From Mesorhizobium loti (GTDB lineage Bacteria > Pseudomonadota > Alphaproteobacteria > Rhizobiales > Rhizobiaceae), in assembly GCF_013170705.1 (NCBI RefSeq), contig NZ_CP033334.1, positions 5,619,501-5,683,500 on the forward strand: a DNA stretch of 64,000 bases, in the 5' to 3' direction. The position numbers and the translations under genes are program-made. The notes below the pieces were generated by a model that was given only the letters and a program-made list of their open reading frames with translations, did no database searches and had not been told where the DNA came from. Positions 8,647 to 18,059 of the stretch are shown here, piece after piece. Numbering within the stretch: position 1 is the stretch's first letter; every line of letters begins with the position of its first letter.

Positions 8647-10755
8647 GTGATTTGGACACGCGAGGAGATCGCGCGCGGTTTTTCCGCCACATGGGCTCGT
8701 CTGATTGCTTCATATGCCAGGAACACGACGGTATTTCTGTCAATTATCCTGGTCGCTATCGGCATTGCGATAAACTTTAGAAATCAAGGTCTTTACGTTG
8801 TAGTGTTAGCCGACGAATATACATACAGTAGATTTTCTCGACTTAGCCTCCCGTCTGGCGCTCCTGTTCCATCGTATCTTTTCTTCTATGTATATAAATT
8901 TACAGGATACTGCGGAGATGGCTTTCTCGCGTGCGCAAGGTACTTAAATACTATTTTATTTATACTAGCTGCACCATTCATTTTTTTAACCTCTTCCCGC
9001 ATCACATCAAAGCCATCCGCATCCTTGATCGCCATCTTGTCAGTTATTGGAGCTATCAATACATATACAGCCTATTACATGCCAGAATCTCTTTATTTTC
9101 TGATGTTCTGGGTTTTTTCGTGGGCGGTATTGGCGCTAGACGCACACTCTGAGCTCGTTGAATTTATTTTTGTTTCACTTATATTTTCTGCTACGGCACT
9201 AGTTAAACCGCACTCATTATTTTTTCTACCCGGGGTCATTCTATACTTCGCTTATCTGATTAGGCAGGGTCCCGAGCAGGCCTGGGCCGCGAAGTGGCTC
9301 CGGGTGTCCACTGTGTTTGTCGCCGTTGCCATCGCCGCCAAACTGGCGCTTGGTTTTGCCCTTGCAGGGAGAGCGGGAGCCACGCTCTTTGGCCCCACCT
9401 ACGGGTCCTACGCTAGCGGCGCAGTTCTGAACTTGGACCACTACGCCGAACTGGTCAAACTAGCCGGCATCAATCTTGCCGGCCATCTTCTTGCGCTATC
9501 AATCTTGTACGGCACCCCGTTAGCCGCCGTCCTGCTCAGCATGTGGAAGCACTCGATTCGTCATGAAGCCGAGGAGGTCTCCGCTAGAATTGCCTTTTAC
9601 ACGCTCGCCGTCTTTTCAACTTTGGTCGTGGTAGTGGCGCTATTTTCGGCTTCGATCGCCAATATGGGCCCTTATGAAACGCCCTTCAGGCTACATATGC
9701 GTTACTATAATTTCGCCTTTCCTCTTTTTCTAATATTTATGTCATCACAAATTAATCAACGTGAAGGAAATTTCACGCTTTATAGACTTATTTCAGCAGC
9801 CCCTGTTTTTGGATTGATTATCTACGCGATTTTTACGGCGATGCGCCCCTACACGCCAGCCTTTGTAGATAGCCCAGAGCTGCGTGGTATTTCTTACCAA
9901 AAGAATATATTCTACTTTATTTCCGCCATCGGAATGCTTTCACTTTTTATTTGGGTTTTTAGTTTTAAATTTGGCGCGCGGGTTTTTCTTCTGATCTTTG
10001 CGCCTCTATCGGCGGTTATAGGAACTTATTTTTCCAGCATCGATCTTCGAACCAACCTAAATCCAAATGTATTTGACGAGGCTGGCATCTTCGCGCATCA
10101 ATATTTGAAGGGCCACGACACATCCCGCCTTGTAATCATGAGCTCAAATCCGTCAGGGCTATTTAGGTCCTTGTTTTATGTCGATGATCCGCAGGCTTCG
10201 ATTGTTCTAATTCCAGCGGGTTCTCCAGCGGATCTTTCGAAGGTCCGCAGTGATAAGGAATGGCTCCTTCTCATCGGCGATCACGCCCCTCCGCCTAACT
10301 CTCATTTCAAATTGGACCTGAATGGCTTTTCACTTTTTCGGCTCGCAGGATCAGACAGGATAGACTTCACAAGAAGATCCTGGCCCGGAACCCTAGCCCG
10401 TGTCCGAGGCCTGTCAGGTGCCGAGGGTTGGGGCACGTGGTCGGATGGTCCTATGGTCACACTGGAATTCGTGAAGCCGCTGCCAAAAAAATTCGTTCTG
10501 CACCTTACGGCAAGTGCATTTGGTCCGAATGTCGGACGACCCGTTTCCGTGCACATAGGCTCTCAATCGGCGACGTTCGCGCTGTCGAAATCGGTGCAGG
10601 AAATTGCTATCCCATTTGAAAATTCGGAGGCGTCGACTTCGATCTCCTTCTCGATCCCCAACCCAATCTCACCGAAGGAGCTTGGTCTAAACGAAGATCG
10701 TCGGAAGCTCGGAATTGGATTCCGCCAACTCAGCGTGCAGGAAGTGACACAGTAG
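8647..10755 (+). CDS. GT-C-like polytopic membrane glycosyltransferase
   Basis: A 702-residue protein with about eleven membrane helices over the first 450 residues and a soluble C-terminal region. The first external loop after TM1 contains ADEYTYSRF, an Asp-Glu pair in the position of the catalytic acid of ArnT/PMT-like GT-C enzymes. Such enzymes transfer sugars from polyprenyl phosphate to a glycan outside the membrane. I chose GTG at 8647 because GGGAGAG lies six bases ahead; an in-frame TTG at 8632 is the alternative. Composition is mosaic: line 8941-9000 is 30% GC, 9301-9360 is 62% and 9721-9780 is 30% by hand count. The exact family is not certain. Confidence 0.8.
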   Translation: MIWTREEIARGFSATWARLIASYARNTTVFLSIILVAIGIAINFRNQGLYVVVLADEYTYSRFSRLSLPSGAPVPSYLFFYVYKFTGYCGDGFLACARYLNTILFILAAPFIFLTSSRITSKPSASLIAILSVIGAINTYTAYYMPESLYFLMFWVFSWAVLALDAHSELVEFIFVSLIFSATALVKPHSLFFLPGVILYFAYLIRQGPEQAWAAKWLRVSTVFVAVAIAAKLALGFALAGRAGATLFGPTYGSYASGAVLNLDHYAELVKLAGINLAGHLLALSILYGTPLAAVLLSMWKHSIRHEAEEVSARIAFYTLAVFSTLVVVVALFSASIANMGPYETPFRLHMRYYNFAFPLFLIFMSSQINQREGNFTLYRLISAAPVFGLIIYAIFTAMRPYTPAFVDSPELRGISYQKNIFYFISAIGMLSLFIWVFSFKFGARVFLLIFAPLSAVIGTYFSSIDLRTNLNPNVFDEAGIFAHQYLKGHDTSRLVIMSSNPSGLFRSLFYVDDPQASIVLIPAGSPADLSKVRSDKEWLLLIGDHAPPPNSHFKLDLNGFSLFRLAGSDRIDFTRRSWPGTLARVRGLSGAEGWGTWSDGPMVTLEFVKPLPKKFVLHLTASAFGPNVGRPVSVHIGSQSATFALSKSVQEIAIPFENSEASTSISFSIPNPISPKELGLNEDRRKLGIGFRQLSVQEVTQ

Positions 10756-10804
10756 TTGATCGTTGCGAACTGCCTGCCATGGCGATGTGCTCAAACTGGA
10801 GACA

Positions 10805-11173
10805 TCAGGGCCGCGAAATCAGAAAAATCCCCAAGAGAATGAGTGGCATACCCAGATAAAAGTATTTGGGAACGCTTTCACCAAACAAGAAGAAACCTGC
10901 GCATGGGACGATCACGAAGGCCAGCGCGTTGAACATAAAGGCTACCGAAAGCGGAACGGTTCTGAGCGCCTGCACCCACGCGATAGTGGATAAAAAGTAT
11001 AGAAATAGGGCTAGAAGTATGAGTGCTATGGGCGTCACATTCTGCTGGGCCACACTCCACCAACCACCCCCTGCGCCTATTTTGAAATTCCTAGCGGCAA
11101 ACTTGAATATTACCTGCCCGAAAGCTATAACCAAAACAGATGATGAAATCAGAATATAATTTATATTAAACAT
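10805..11173 (-). CDS. SMR/EamA-type small membrane transporter (ArnE/F-like flippase)
   Basis: A 122-residue protein with four transmembrane helices, the size and layout of small multidrug resistance and ArnE/ArnF proteins. The FFLFGE motif before the last helix and the C-terminal GIFLISRP are typical of the EamA/SMR fold. In Arn-type systems such proteins flip an undecaprenyl-phosphate sugar across the inner membrane. Its first eight bases overlap the end of the methyltransferase gene, and a GT2 enzyme lies further upstream in the same direction. A flippase role is inferred from this context; drug export is the alternative. Confidence 0.75.
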   Translation of the reverse strand: MFNINYILISSSVLVIAFGQVIFKFAARNFKIGAGGGWWSVAQQNVTPIALILLALFLYFLSTIAWVQALRTVPLSVAFMFNALAFVIVPCAGFFLFGESVPKYFYLGMPLILLGIFLISRP

Positions 11174-11852
11174 AAAAATTTCCAGCGTAAATCAGGTTTA
11201 CATCAGGAACAGGGATCCTCGATGGCCACCAGGTTATTTGACGCTCGGGAAAATGAAAATTCAATATCTCACTCAGATTAAATATACTGTTTATGTGTTC
11301 GCGGGCCATGTAATAATCATAGGGCAGACCCGCTCGTTCCGCCTGCTTCCTAGGCCCAAATGCGCGCCCTATTCTCCATGCCCACCCCGGATCGCATGGC
11401 AGCAAAACCGAGAGTACCCCCCCTGGTTTCAACACCCTCACCCACTCCTCGATCGCAATATGCGGGAAAGGCACATGTTCCAACACATGGGTCGCTATGA
11501 GCCGGTCGAAACTGTCGCTCTCGAACGGCAGAGCGGCACCATCTAGTTTCATAAGCTCAACGCCATGCGGCAGTTTTCGCCCAGAAACGGATTTCAGGAC
11601 AGTATCGTCGAAATCTGATGCGATGTACCGATCAAAGCTGTGACGCACAAACGGCAGATGGGCGAGAGTACCCGCTCCCACCTCCAATATTTGAGAGAGG
11701 TGGACGTCGCTGTTAAATGGCTTCTCGATCAACGAGTGCGTCTCTCGTAAAACATAAGCCGACAATCCGCCTTGATAGTTGGATGTATAGTAATTCGACA
11801 GCCATCTTTTGACCATCTCTTCGTAATCTGGAAGAGGAGTATACTTTTTCAT
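11166..11852 (-). CDS. Class I SAM-dependent methyltransferase
   Basis: A 228-residue Methyltransf_11-type enzyme. Motif I is LEVGAGTLAHLP at about 55-66. The downstream ATHVLEHVPFP and the following VLKPGG segment are the usual motif III/IV region. It lies between the GT2 gene (28 bases upstream) and the small flippase gene (8-base overlap), so the three are almost surely one transcript. The substrate is likely a lipid-linked or glycan sugar, by inference. The local sequence is AT-richer than the housekeeping genes. Confidence 0.83.
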   Translation of the reverse strand: MKKYTPLPDYEEMVKRWLSNYYTSNYQGGLSAYVLRETHSLIEKPFNSDVHLSQILEVGAGTLAHLPFVRHSFDRYIASDFDDTVLKSVSGRKLPHGVELMKLDGAALPFESDSFDRLIATHVLEHVPFPHIAIEEWVRVLKPGGVLSVLLPCDPGWAWRIGRAFGPRKQAERAGLPYDYYMAREHINSIFNLSEILNFHFPERQITWWPSRIPVPDVNLIYAGNFYV

Positions 11853-11880
11853 TTCGACTCGTCACCCAATTAACTTTACA

Positions 11881-12945
11881 TCAATTACTTTTCTTCGCTT
11901 TACTATTCGCTGCTCCCTGATGCACCAGGGCCTTTCGCGGCAACAACGAGGTCTTCAGTCGCAAGTGCAGTGTCGACCGCGGAACCGACTGGATATCGTA
12001 GTTGATGAAAGCAAGCAGGAGTTGGGTCGCAACGATGATCGGCAGCGCTGCGATCATCACGGTGCCGGCGGTGGCCGGCACGGATGTACCCCATTTCGAC
12101 AGGCCGTACACAAAGCCAAACAGCAAAAGCGCCAATCCCAACACAAGCTCCAACGACGCGATGCTGAAATTGCGGATGAAGTAGTTGTAAAAGATACGCT
12201 TGCCGAAATTCCTCAGATGCGCGAGCGCAAATCGCGGAATTTCGCGATGCGGCTTCATGTTGCTTACCTCGTCGGCGTAGTGTGAGTGCATGGGCACGTC
12301 GACGACGCGCGCGGTAAGGACGTTCAGGCGGAAAAGCAGATCCGATTCGAAGAAAAACCGCCTCGATATCTTTTCCAGCGGCAGAAGACCGACCAGGCTG
12401 GCGTGGATTGCGAAGAACCCGTTTGTCGGATCGAAACTGTGCCAATATCCGGTCGACATCTTGGCGAGGAAGGAAAGGCCCGCATTACCGATCAGCCTGC
12501 CTAAAGGCATGGAAGCCACCCCTTCCGGATCGAAAAAGCGGTTGCCCTTCGCATAGTCCGCCTCACCGATGAGAATGACGCCGACGAAGCTCGGAATGAG
12601 AGCCGGGTCCATCTGGCCGTCGCCGTCGATCTTCACGATCACATCGGCGCCGTCGGCGGCAGCCTGCTTCATCCCCGCGAGAGTCGCCCCACCGACGCCG
12701 AGATTTTCGTCGTTCCACAGCACGTTCACACGGGGATCCGTGACATGTTCCTTGACGAAACGGCCAGTGTCCTCCGGACAGGCGTCGTCGACGACATAAA
12801 TGGCGGTGACTTCAGAGCCGATCTGGCCGAGAACGGCGAGAATATGATTGCGCACCCGATAGCTCGGGATGACGACAGCGATGCCAGGCTTTTGTTGTGA
12901 GGGCAAAAAGCTCACCCGCAGCCATTCTGGTGGGCCATGTGGCAT
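11881..12945 (-). CDS. GT2 glycosyltransferase with C-terminal membrane helices
   Basis: A 354-residue GT2 enzyme. The start of the fold is AVVIPSYRV at about 24-32, with YVVDDACPED near 50-59 and the metal-site region KIDGDGQMDP near 104-113. Two membrane helices near 270-290 and 300-320 anchor it to the inner membrane. This is the DPM1/ArnC architecture, making a polyprenyl-phosphate sugar. It leads the operon with the methyltransferase and SMR-type protein. A later start a few codons downstream is possible. It is the second such GT2 in the locus, so two different lipid-linked sugars may be made. Confidence 0.87.
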   Translation of the reverse strand: MPHGPPEWLRVSFLPSQQKPGIAVVIPSYRVRNHILAVLGQIGSEVTAIYVVDDACPEDTGRFVKEHVTDPRVNVLWNDENLGVGGATLAGMKQAAADGADVIVKIDGDGQMDPALIPSFVGVILIGEADYAKGNRFFDPEGVASMPLGRLIGNAGLSFLAKMSTGYWHSFDPTNGFFAIHASLVGLLPLEKISRRFFFESDLLFRLNVLTARVVDVPMHSHYADEVSNMKPHREIPRFALAHLRNFGKRIFYNYFIRNFSIASLELVLGLALLLFGFVYGLSKWGTSVPATAGTVMIAALPIIVATQLLLAFINYDIQSVPRSTLHLRLKTSLLPRKALVHQGAANSKAKKSN

Positions 12946-13227
12946 AGTCTTCCAGTTGCGCCGAGGGCTTTAGCTTAGCTTTATCTCCAGAGCAACCGAA
13001 GTCTATCGGCTTGCCGACGACGCATAAAGCTTCGACGCTACCGTGCCTCATGCCGTGGAGCGGCTTTCGCTGCATGACGGCCAGCCCTGAGGTTACCGAT
13101 TCAGCTGGATGTATGCTACAGGTGGTTCGCAATGCGCGGTCGAAGCGACCACGCTTCCACACACCCGTCCTGCCGCCATCGTAAGAATGTCCGGAATCCC
13201 TTGCCCAGTTCATTTCCGGAGACACGC

Positions 13228-14352
13228 TTGAGGATCGGGATCGATGGCAGGAATCTCGGATCGGCTACCGACGGGATCGGCCGGTTCGTCCACAATGCCG
13301 TGAAGGCATTGGCGGCTCTGGGCGTCGATGTTGTTGTCTATGCCCCTGGCAGGATCAATCCGGATTACGATCTTCCGCCTGGCGTTCGCGTGCGGATCGC
13401 CGACTTCAAGGGACCCGTCGCCCGCACGTTCTGGGGCCAGGCCGTGTTGCCCTCCTTGGCCCGGCGCGACCGCGTGGAGGTGTTCTGGGGACCATCGCAC
13501 CGTCTGCCCTTTGCTCTCGGCGGCGACATCGCTCGGGTGGTCACTATCCACGACCTCGTCTGGTTGCACGCCGCGCGGACCATGCGGACCCGGACCTGGG
13601 TTGGCGACCGCCTGCTGATGAAGCCCGCGCTGCGGACCGCCGATGCCGTGGTTGCCGATTCGACAGCCACGGCCACCGCCTTGACGGCCGAATTCCCCTG
13701 GCTGAAATCGCCGGTCAGCACGGTTCATCCCGGCACGGTCGCCCTGCCGCCCCCTGGCGATATTTCGAGCCTGCGGCCGCTCGGCATCGGCAAGCCCTAT
13801 GCGCTCTTTGTCGGCACGGTCGAACCCAGGAAGAACCTCGGCAATCTGATAAAGGCCTACGGCTTGCTGCCGGCCGGCATCCGGTCCGGCTGCGATCTGG
13901 TCATCGTCGGCGGCACGGGGTGGAAACAGACGGGCCTTGCCGATAAGGTGCGCGCCGGCGGGCTGGAGGCGAATATCAAGTTTACCGGATTCGTCGACGA
14001 CATGACGCTTGCCACGCTTTATGCGAATTGCCTGTTCCTGGCGATGCCATCTCTCTACGAGGGGTTCGGTTTTCCGATCGTCGAGGCACAGTCTTTCGGC
14101 AAGCCGGCGCTGACCTCGAACACGTCATCCATGCCTGAAGTGGCGGGCGACAATGCCGTCCTCGTCGACCCGAACGATCCCGTGGCGATCGCCGCCGCAT
14201 TCCACCGGTTGTGCGTCGATGCGGAATTCCGAAACGGCATCGCCGCGGGCGCGAAAAGGAATGCCGAACGCTTCACCTGGGAAAACCACGCCAAGAGCAT
14301 GCTGCGGATTTTTGAACAAGCCATCAAGCAAAGACGGAAGACCCGCGTTTGA
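13228..14352 (+). CDS. GT4 glycosyltransferase
   Basis: A 374-residue GT-B fold glycosyltransferase of family 4. It begins with RIGIDGRNLG, has VGTVEPRKNL in the second half and the E-x7-E signature EGFGFPIVE near residue 278. I chose the TTG at 13228 because GGAG sits six bases ahead and it gives the normal family N-terminus; a longer form from 13132 would add 32 low-complexity residues. It is likely a mannosyl- or rhamnosyltransferase of the surface polysaccharide, but the sugar is not readable. The stop overlaps the start of the next GT4 gene (TTGA). Confidence 0.88.
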   Translation: MRIGIDGRNLGSATDGIGRFVHNAVKALAALGVDVVVYAPGRINPDYDLPPGVRVRIADFKGPVARTFWGQAVLPSLARRDRVEVFWGPSHRLPFALGGDIARVVTIHDLVWLHAARTMRTRTWVGDRLLMKPALRTADAVVADSTATATALTAEFPWLKSPVSTVHPGTVALPPPGDISSLRPLGIGKPYALFVGTVEPRKNLGNLIKAYGLLPAGIRSGCDLVIVGGTGWKQTGLADKVRAGGLEANIKFTGFVDDMTLATLYANCLFLAMPSLYEGFGFPIVEAQSFGKPALTSNTSSMPEVAGDNAVLVDPNDPVAIAAAFHRLCVDAEFRNGIAAGAKRNAERFTWENHAKSMLRIFEQAIKQRRKTRV

Positions 14353-15467
14353 AAGTCCTGCACTTCTTCAAGACCTACTGGCCGGATTCATTCGGCGGGG
14401 TGGAGCGCACGATACAGGCCATTGCCCAGAGCACCGCGAGCCATGGCATCGAAACGGACGTGCTGTCATTGAGCCCCACTCCGGCCGAGAACACCCAATG
14501 GTTTGACGGCCATATGGCCCACAAGGCCAAGCTCGATTTCGAACTCGCCTCGACCGGATTCTCGCGCGCGGTTTTTCGGAAATTCGCGGAACTCGCCGGG
14601 AAAGCCGACCTGCTGCACTACCATTTTCCATGGCCGCTGATGGATATGGTGCATTTTCATTCCCGACACGGCAAACCGGCCATCGTCACCTATCATTCCG
14701 ACATCGTCAAACAGAGGCTGATACTGCCTTTCTATCGACCGCTGATGCTGCGTTTCCTGAAGGACGTGGACACGATCGTTGCGACATCCCCGGACTATCT
14801 GGGATCGAGCCCTGTTCTCAAAGCCTTCAAGGCCAAATCGACGATCATTCCCATCGGCATCGACGAAACCGCTTACCCCGCGCCGACCGAATCCGACACC
14901 ATCTGGCGCCGGTCGGCGGTGGCGGAGCCCTTCGTCCTGTTCGTCGGCGTTCTGCGCTACTACAAGGGACTTGATGTTCTGATCGAGGCCGCGGACAGGG
15001 TCCGATGCAAGATCGTCATCGCCGGCTCGGGGCCGATCGAGCAGCAGCTCAAGCTGCAGGCCAGGACGTTGCGGCGCGACAATGTGGTTTTCCTGGGCGA
15101 AGTTTCGGAACCGCACAAAATGGCGCTCCTCCACGGCTGCCTCGGCTTCGTTTTTCCTTCGAACCAGAGGTCGGAAGCCTATGGGCTATCGCTGGTCGAG
15201 GCGGCAATGTGCGGCAAGCCGATGATTTCATGCGAGATCGGAACGGGAACCAGTTATGTGAACAAGGCCGGCGAAACCGGGCTGGTCGTTCCGCCTTCAG
15301 ATCCAGCACGGCTTGCCGAAGCGATCAACCGGCTCGTCGGCTCGCCTGATGAAGCAGCGACGTGGGGGCGAGCCGCCCGAGATCGCTATGCCAGCCTCTT
15401 TACATCAGACCGGATGGGAAAGGCGTACGCCGATCTCTATCACCAACTCGACAGCCGTCGACGTTGA
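14349..15467 (+). CDS. GT4 glycosyltransferase
   Basis: A 372-residue GT4 enzyme. The N-terminal acceptor domain carries a glycine-rich FGGVERT loop. The C-terminal donor domain has FVGVLRYYKG and the signature SEAYGLSLVEAA with a Gly-Lys-Pro turn. The start is TTG, overlapping the TGA of the previous gene, so the two GT4 enzymes are coupled and probably act in sequence on the same glycan. It converges on rfbD with 57 bases between. Confidence 0.88.
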   Translation: MKVLHFFKTYWPDSFGGVERTIQAIAQSTASHGIETDVLSLSPTPAENTQWFDGHMAHKAKLDFELASTGFSRAVFRKFAELAGKADLLHYHFPWPLMDMVHFHSRHGKPAIVTYHSDIVKQRLILPFYRPLMLRFLKDVDTIVATSPDYLGSSPVLKAFKAKSTIIPIGIDETAYPAPTESDTIWRRSAVAEPFVLFVGVLRYYKGLDVLIEAADRVRCKIVIAGSGPIEQQLKLQARTLRRDNVVFLGEVSEPHKMALLHGCLGFVFPSNQRSEAYGLSLVEAAMCGKPMISCEIGTGTSYVNKAGETGLVVPPSDPARLAEAINRLVGSPDEAATWGRAARDRYASLFTSDRMGKAYADLYHQLDSRRR

Positions 15468-15524
15468 GGGCCGCGGAAAGGCACGGCTTGTGAAACTCAG
15501 CGAGGCGCCCTCAAGGACGCTTGG

Positions 15525-16424
15525 TCATCCTGCCGGGGCCTGCCCGCCTTGGAGCCGGCGGACCACCGCCTCCGTCGACTGCCGCCAGTCAGGCGCGCTC
15601 CATCCGAATACATCAGCGAACTTCGCGCTCGACAGCCGCGAATTGGCGGGGCGCCGCGCCTTGGTCGGATAGTCCTTGCTGGCAATGTCGCGCACTTGCG
15701 CCCAAGCACCGCCGCACGCTCGGCTGGTGTCCAGTATGTGACGGGCAAAGCCGCTCCAGTTGGTCTCGCCGGTGCCGGCCAGATGATAGGTTCCGAACGC
15801 GCCGGCGTTCTTGTCGCCATGCAGCACCGTGGCCGCATGCAGGATGGCGTCGGCCATATCGAGCGCGCAGGTAGGATTTCCCCATTGATCGGCCACCACC
15901 GAAATCTCGTCGCGGTCGGCGGCCAGCCGCAGCATGGTTTTCACGAAATTCCTGCCGAACGGGCTGTAGACCCATGCGGTGCGCAGGATCAGGTGGCGCG
16001 GGCCGGCGGCGGCCACGGCCAGTTCCCCGGCGAGCTTGGAGGCGCCGTAGACGCCGAGGGGCGCCGTCGCGTCGGTCTCGACATAGGCGTGAGAAGCGCT
16101 GCCGTCGAAGACATAATCGGTCGAAAGATGGATGACGGGAGCGCCGAGCCGAGCAGCCGCTTCAGCCACCTTGCCGGCGCCGGTCGCGTTGATCGCAAAG
16201 GCGAGGTCGGGCTCGTCCTCGGCCTGATCCACCGCCGTGTAGGCGGCGGCCGACACCACGATATCCGGCTTCTCGGCCGCAATGGCGTCGATGATGGTCT
16301 CGGGTCTTTCCAGGTCGAGTTCCGGGCGGCCGATGGCGACGACCTCCATGCCGGCCTTTCCTTGGCCTGCCTCCAGCAGGCTTGCCGCGACCTGGCCTTC
16401 GCGTCCGGTGACGACGAGCCTCAC
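15525..16424 (-). CDS. rfbD: dTDP-4-dehydrorhamnose reductase
   Basis: A 299-residue short-chain dehydrogenase of the RmlD family. It catalyses the last step to dTDP-L-rhamnose using NAD(P)H. The N-terminus [12 protein letters not shown] is the RmlD-type nucleotide site, STDYVFDG is a family hallmark, and YGASKLAGE holds the Tyr-Lys catalytic pair. I place the start at GTG 16424, whose bases overlap the rfbB stop (GTGA); a longer in-frame form to 16514 would overlap rfbB and add a non-homologous tail. It is the last gene of the rhamnose operon. Confidence 0.93.
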   Translation of the reverse strand: MRLVVTGREGQVAASLLEAGQGKAGMEVVAIGRPELDLERPETIIDAIAAEKPDIVVSAAAYTAVDQAEDEPDLAFAINATGAGKVAEAAARLGAPVIHLSTDYVFDGSASHAYVETDATAPLGVYGASKLAGELAVAAAGPRHLILRTAWVYSPFGRNFVKTMLRLAADRDEISVVADQWGNPTCALDMADAILHAATVLHGDKNAGAFGTYHLAGTGETNWSGFARHILDTSRACGGAWAQVRDIASKDYPTKARRPANSRLSSAKFADVFGWSAPDWRQSTEAVVRRLQGGQAPAG

Positions 16425-17491
16425 GCGCCACCCTTGCGCGCTTCGCCCAGTCTTTCTCCGGCGTAGCGCTGCTCGCGGATAGGCCCCCACCACCATTTGT
16501 TGTCGAGGAACCAATCCACGGTTCTGGCCAGGCCGCTGTCGAAATTCTCGGTCGGCGCCCAGCCGAGTTCACGGGCGATCTTGGAGGCATCGATGGCGTA
16601 GCGGCGATCATGGCCGGGGCGATCGGTGACGAAGGAAATCAGCTCGCGATAGCGCCTGCCGCCGGTCCGGGGACGCCTGGTGTCGAGCAGGTCGCAGATC
16701 GTCTCGACGACGGCGAGGTTCGTGCGCTCCGAATTGCCGCCGACATTGTAGCTCTCGCCCGGATGCCCTCTCGTGGCGATGAGTTCCAGGGCCCGCGCGT
16801 GATCCTCGACGAACAGCCAGTCGCGCACATTGGCGCCGGCGCCATAGACCGGCAGCGGCTTTTCGTCGAGCGCGTTGAGGATGACCAGCGGGATCAGCTT
16901 CTCGGGAAAATGATAGGGGCCGTAATTGTTCGAACAGTTGGAGAGCACGACCGGCAGGCCGTAGGTCTCGTGCCAGGCGCGCACCAGATGGTCCGACGCC
17001 GCCTTCGAAGCCGAATAGGGCGAGGACGGGGCGTAAGGCGTCTCCTCGACGAACATGCCGCCGTCGAATGGCAGATCGCCGAACACCTCGTCGGTCGAGA
17101 CATGGTGGAAGCGGAAGCGGCCCTTCCTGTCATCGGCAAGGCCACGCCAATATTCGAGCGCCGCATTGAGGATCCGGTAGGTGCCGACAATGTTGGTCTC
17201 GATGAAGGCGCCCGGCCCGTCGATCGAGCGGTCGACATGGCTCTCGGCGGCGAGGTTCATGACGATGTCGATATCGTCACGGCGCAGCAGATCGAGCACT
17301 GTCCTCTCATCGCCGATATCGCCATGGGCGAAGCGATAATTATGCGCGCTCTCGATCGGCCGCAGCGAGGCCAGGTTTCCGGCATAGGTCAGCTTGTCGA
17401 GATTGGTCACGCGGTAGGCCGGATTGGCGCACAGATGACGGCACACCGCCGAGCCGATGAAGCCGGCCCCGCCTGTCACCAGAAAATTCAT
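16421..17491 (-). CDS. rfbB: dTDP-glucose 4,6-dehydratase
   Basis: A 356-residue extended SDR enzyme making dTDP-4-keto-6-deoxyglucose from dTDP-glucose. The Rossmann motif TGGAGFIGS is at residues 6-14, [10 protein letters not shown] follows, and [12 protein letters not shown] carries the catalytic Tyr and Lys. The ATG at 17491 has GAGG eight bases ahead; a TTG at 17512 would overlap rfbC and is less likely. It lies third in the rfbA-C-B-D order and is coupled to rfbD by a GTGA overlap. Confidence 0.95.
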   Translation of the reverse strand: MNFLVTGGAGFIGSAVCRHLCANPAYRVTNLDKLTYAGNLASLRPIESAHNYRFAHGDIGDERTVLDLLRRDDIDIVMNLAAESHVDRSIDGPGAFIETNIVGTYRILNAALEYWRGLADDRKGRFRFHHVSTDEVFGDLPFDGGMFVEETPYAPSSPYSASKAASDHLVRAWHETYGLPVVLSNCSNNYGPYHFPEKLIPLVILNALDEKPLPVYGAGANVRDWLFVEDHARALELIATRGHPGESYNVGGNSERTNLAVVETICDLLDTRRPRTGGRRYRELISFVTDRPGHDRRYAIDASKIARELGWAPTENFDSGLARTVDWFLDNKWWWGPIREQRYAGERLGEARKGGA

Positions 17492-17504
17492 GCTGCTGTC
17501 CTCA

Positions 17505-18056
17505 TCAGGCAAACACCTCGGTGTCGGCGAGCATCGGCGCCTTGCCGTCCTTGTCCGAGAGCTGGAACCCGCCGGCCACCGAAGGCCATTCGATGCCGAT
17601 CGCGGGATCGTCGAAGCGGATAGACCGGTCGTGCTCGGGCGAGTAGGTGTCGGTCACCTTGTAGAGGACCTCGGTGTCGGGCACCAGGGTCAGGAAGCCG
17701 TGGGCAAAGCCCTTGGGCACCAGAATCTGGTTGCCCTTTTCAGCCGAAATCTCGTGGCCGGTCCATTTCCCAAAGGTCTTCGAACTGCGGCGAATGTCGA
17801 CACAAACGTCCAGAATCCGGCCGCGCACAACACGCAGCAACTTGTCCTGCGCCCGGGGCGCAAGCTGGTAATGGAGCCCGCGCAGGACACCTGCCTCGGC
17901 CGAATAAGAATGGTTGTCCTGCACGAAAAGCAAATTTATTCCAGCCTGCGCAAACCGCTCGGCATTGTAGGTTTCCATGAAGAAACCGCGCGCATCGCCG
18001 TGCCGCTTTGGAACGATTTCCAGCACGCCTTCAATGCCGAGGGACCTGATCTCCAA
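17505..18056 (-). CDS. rfbC: dTDP-4-dehydrorhamnose 3,5-epimerase
   Basis: A 183-residue cupin-fold epimerase of the RmlC family. Hallmarks are the catalytic His region [10 protein letters not shown] and later GFAHGFL. It converts the dTDP-4-keto-6-deoxyglucose made by RfbB into the L-lyxo isomer used by RfbD. The likely start is TTG, preceded by GGAGGG at the end of rfbA, with only three bases after the rfbA stop. It is the normal length for the family. Confidence 0.94.
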   Translation of the reverse strand: MEIRSLGIEGVLEIVPKRHGDARGFFMETYNAERFAQAGINLLFVQDNHSYSAEAGVLRGLHYQLAPRAQDKLLRVVRGRILDVCVDIRRSSKTFGKWTGHEISAEKGNQILVPKGFAHGFLTLVPDTEVLYKVTDTYSPEHDRSIRFDDPAIGIEWPSVAGGFQLSDKDGKAPMLADTEVFA

Positions 18057-18059
18057 CGC

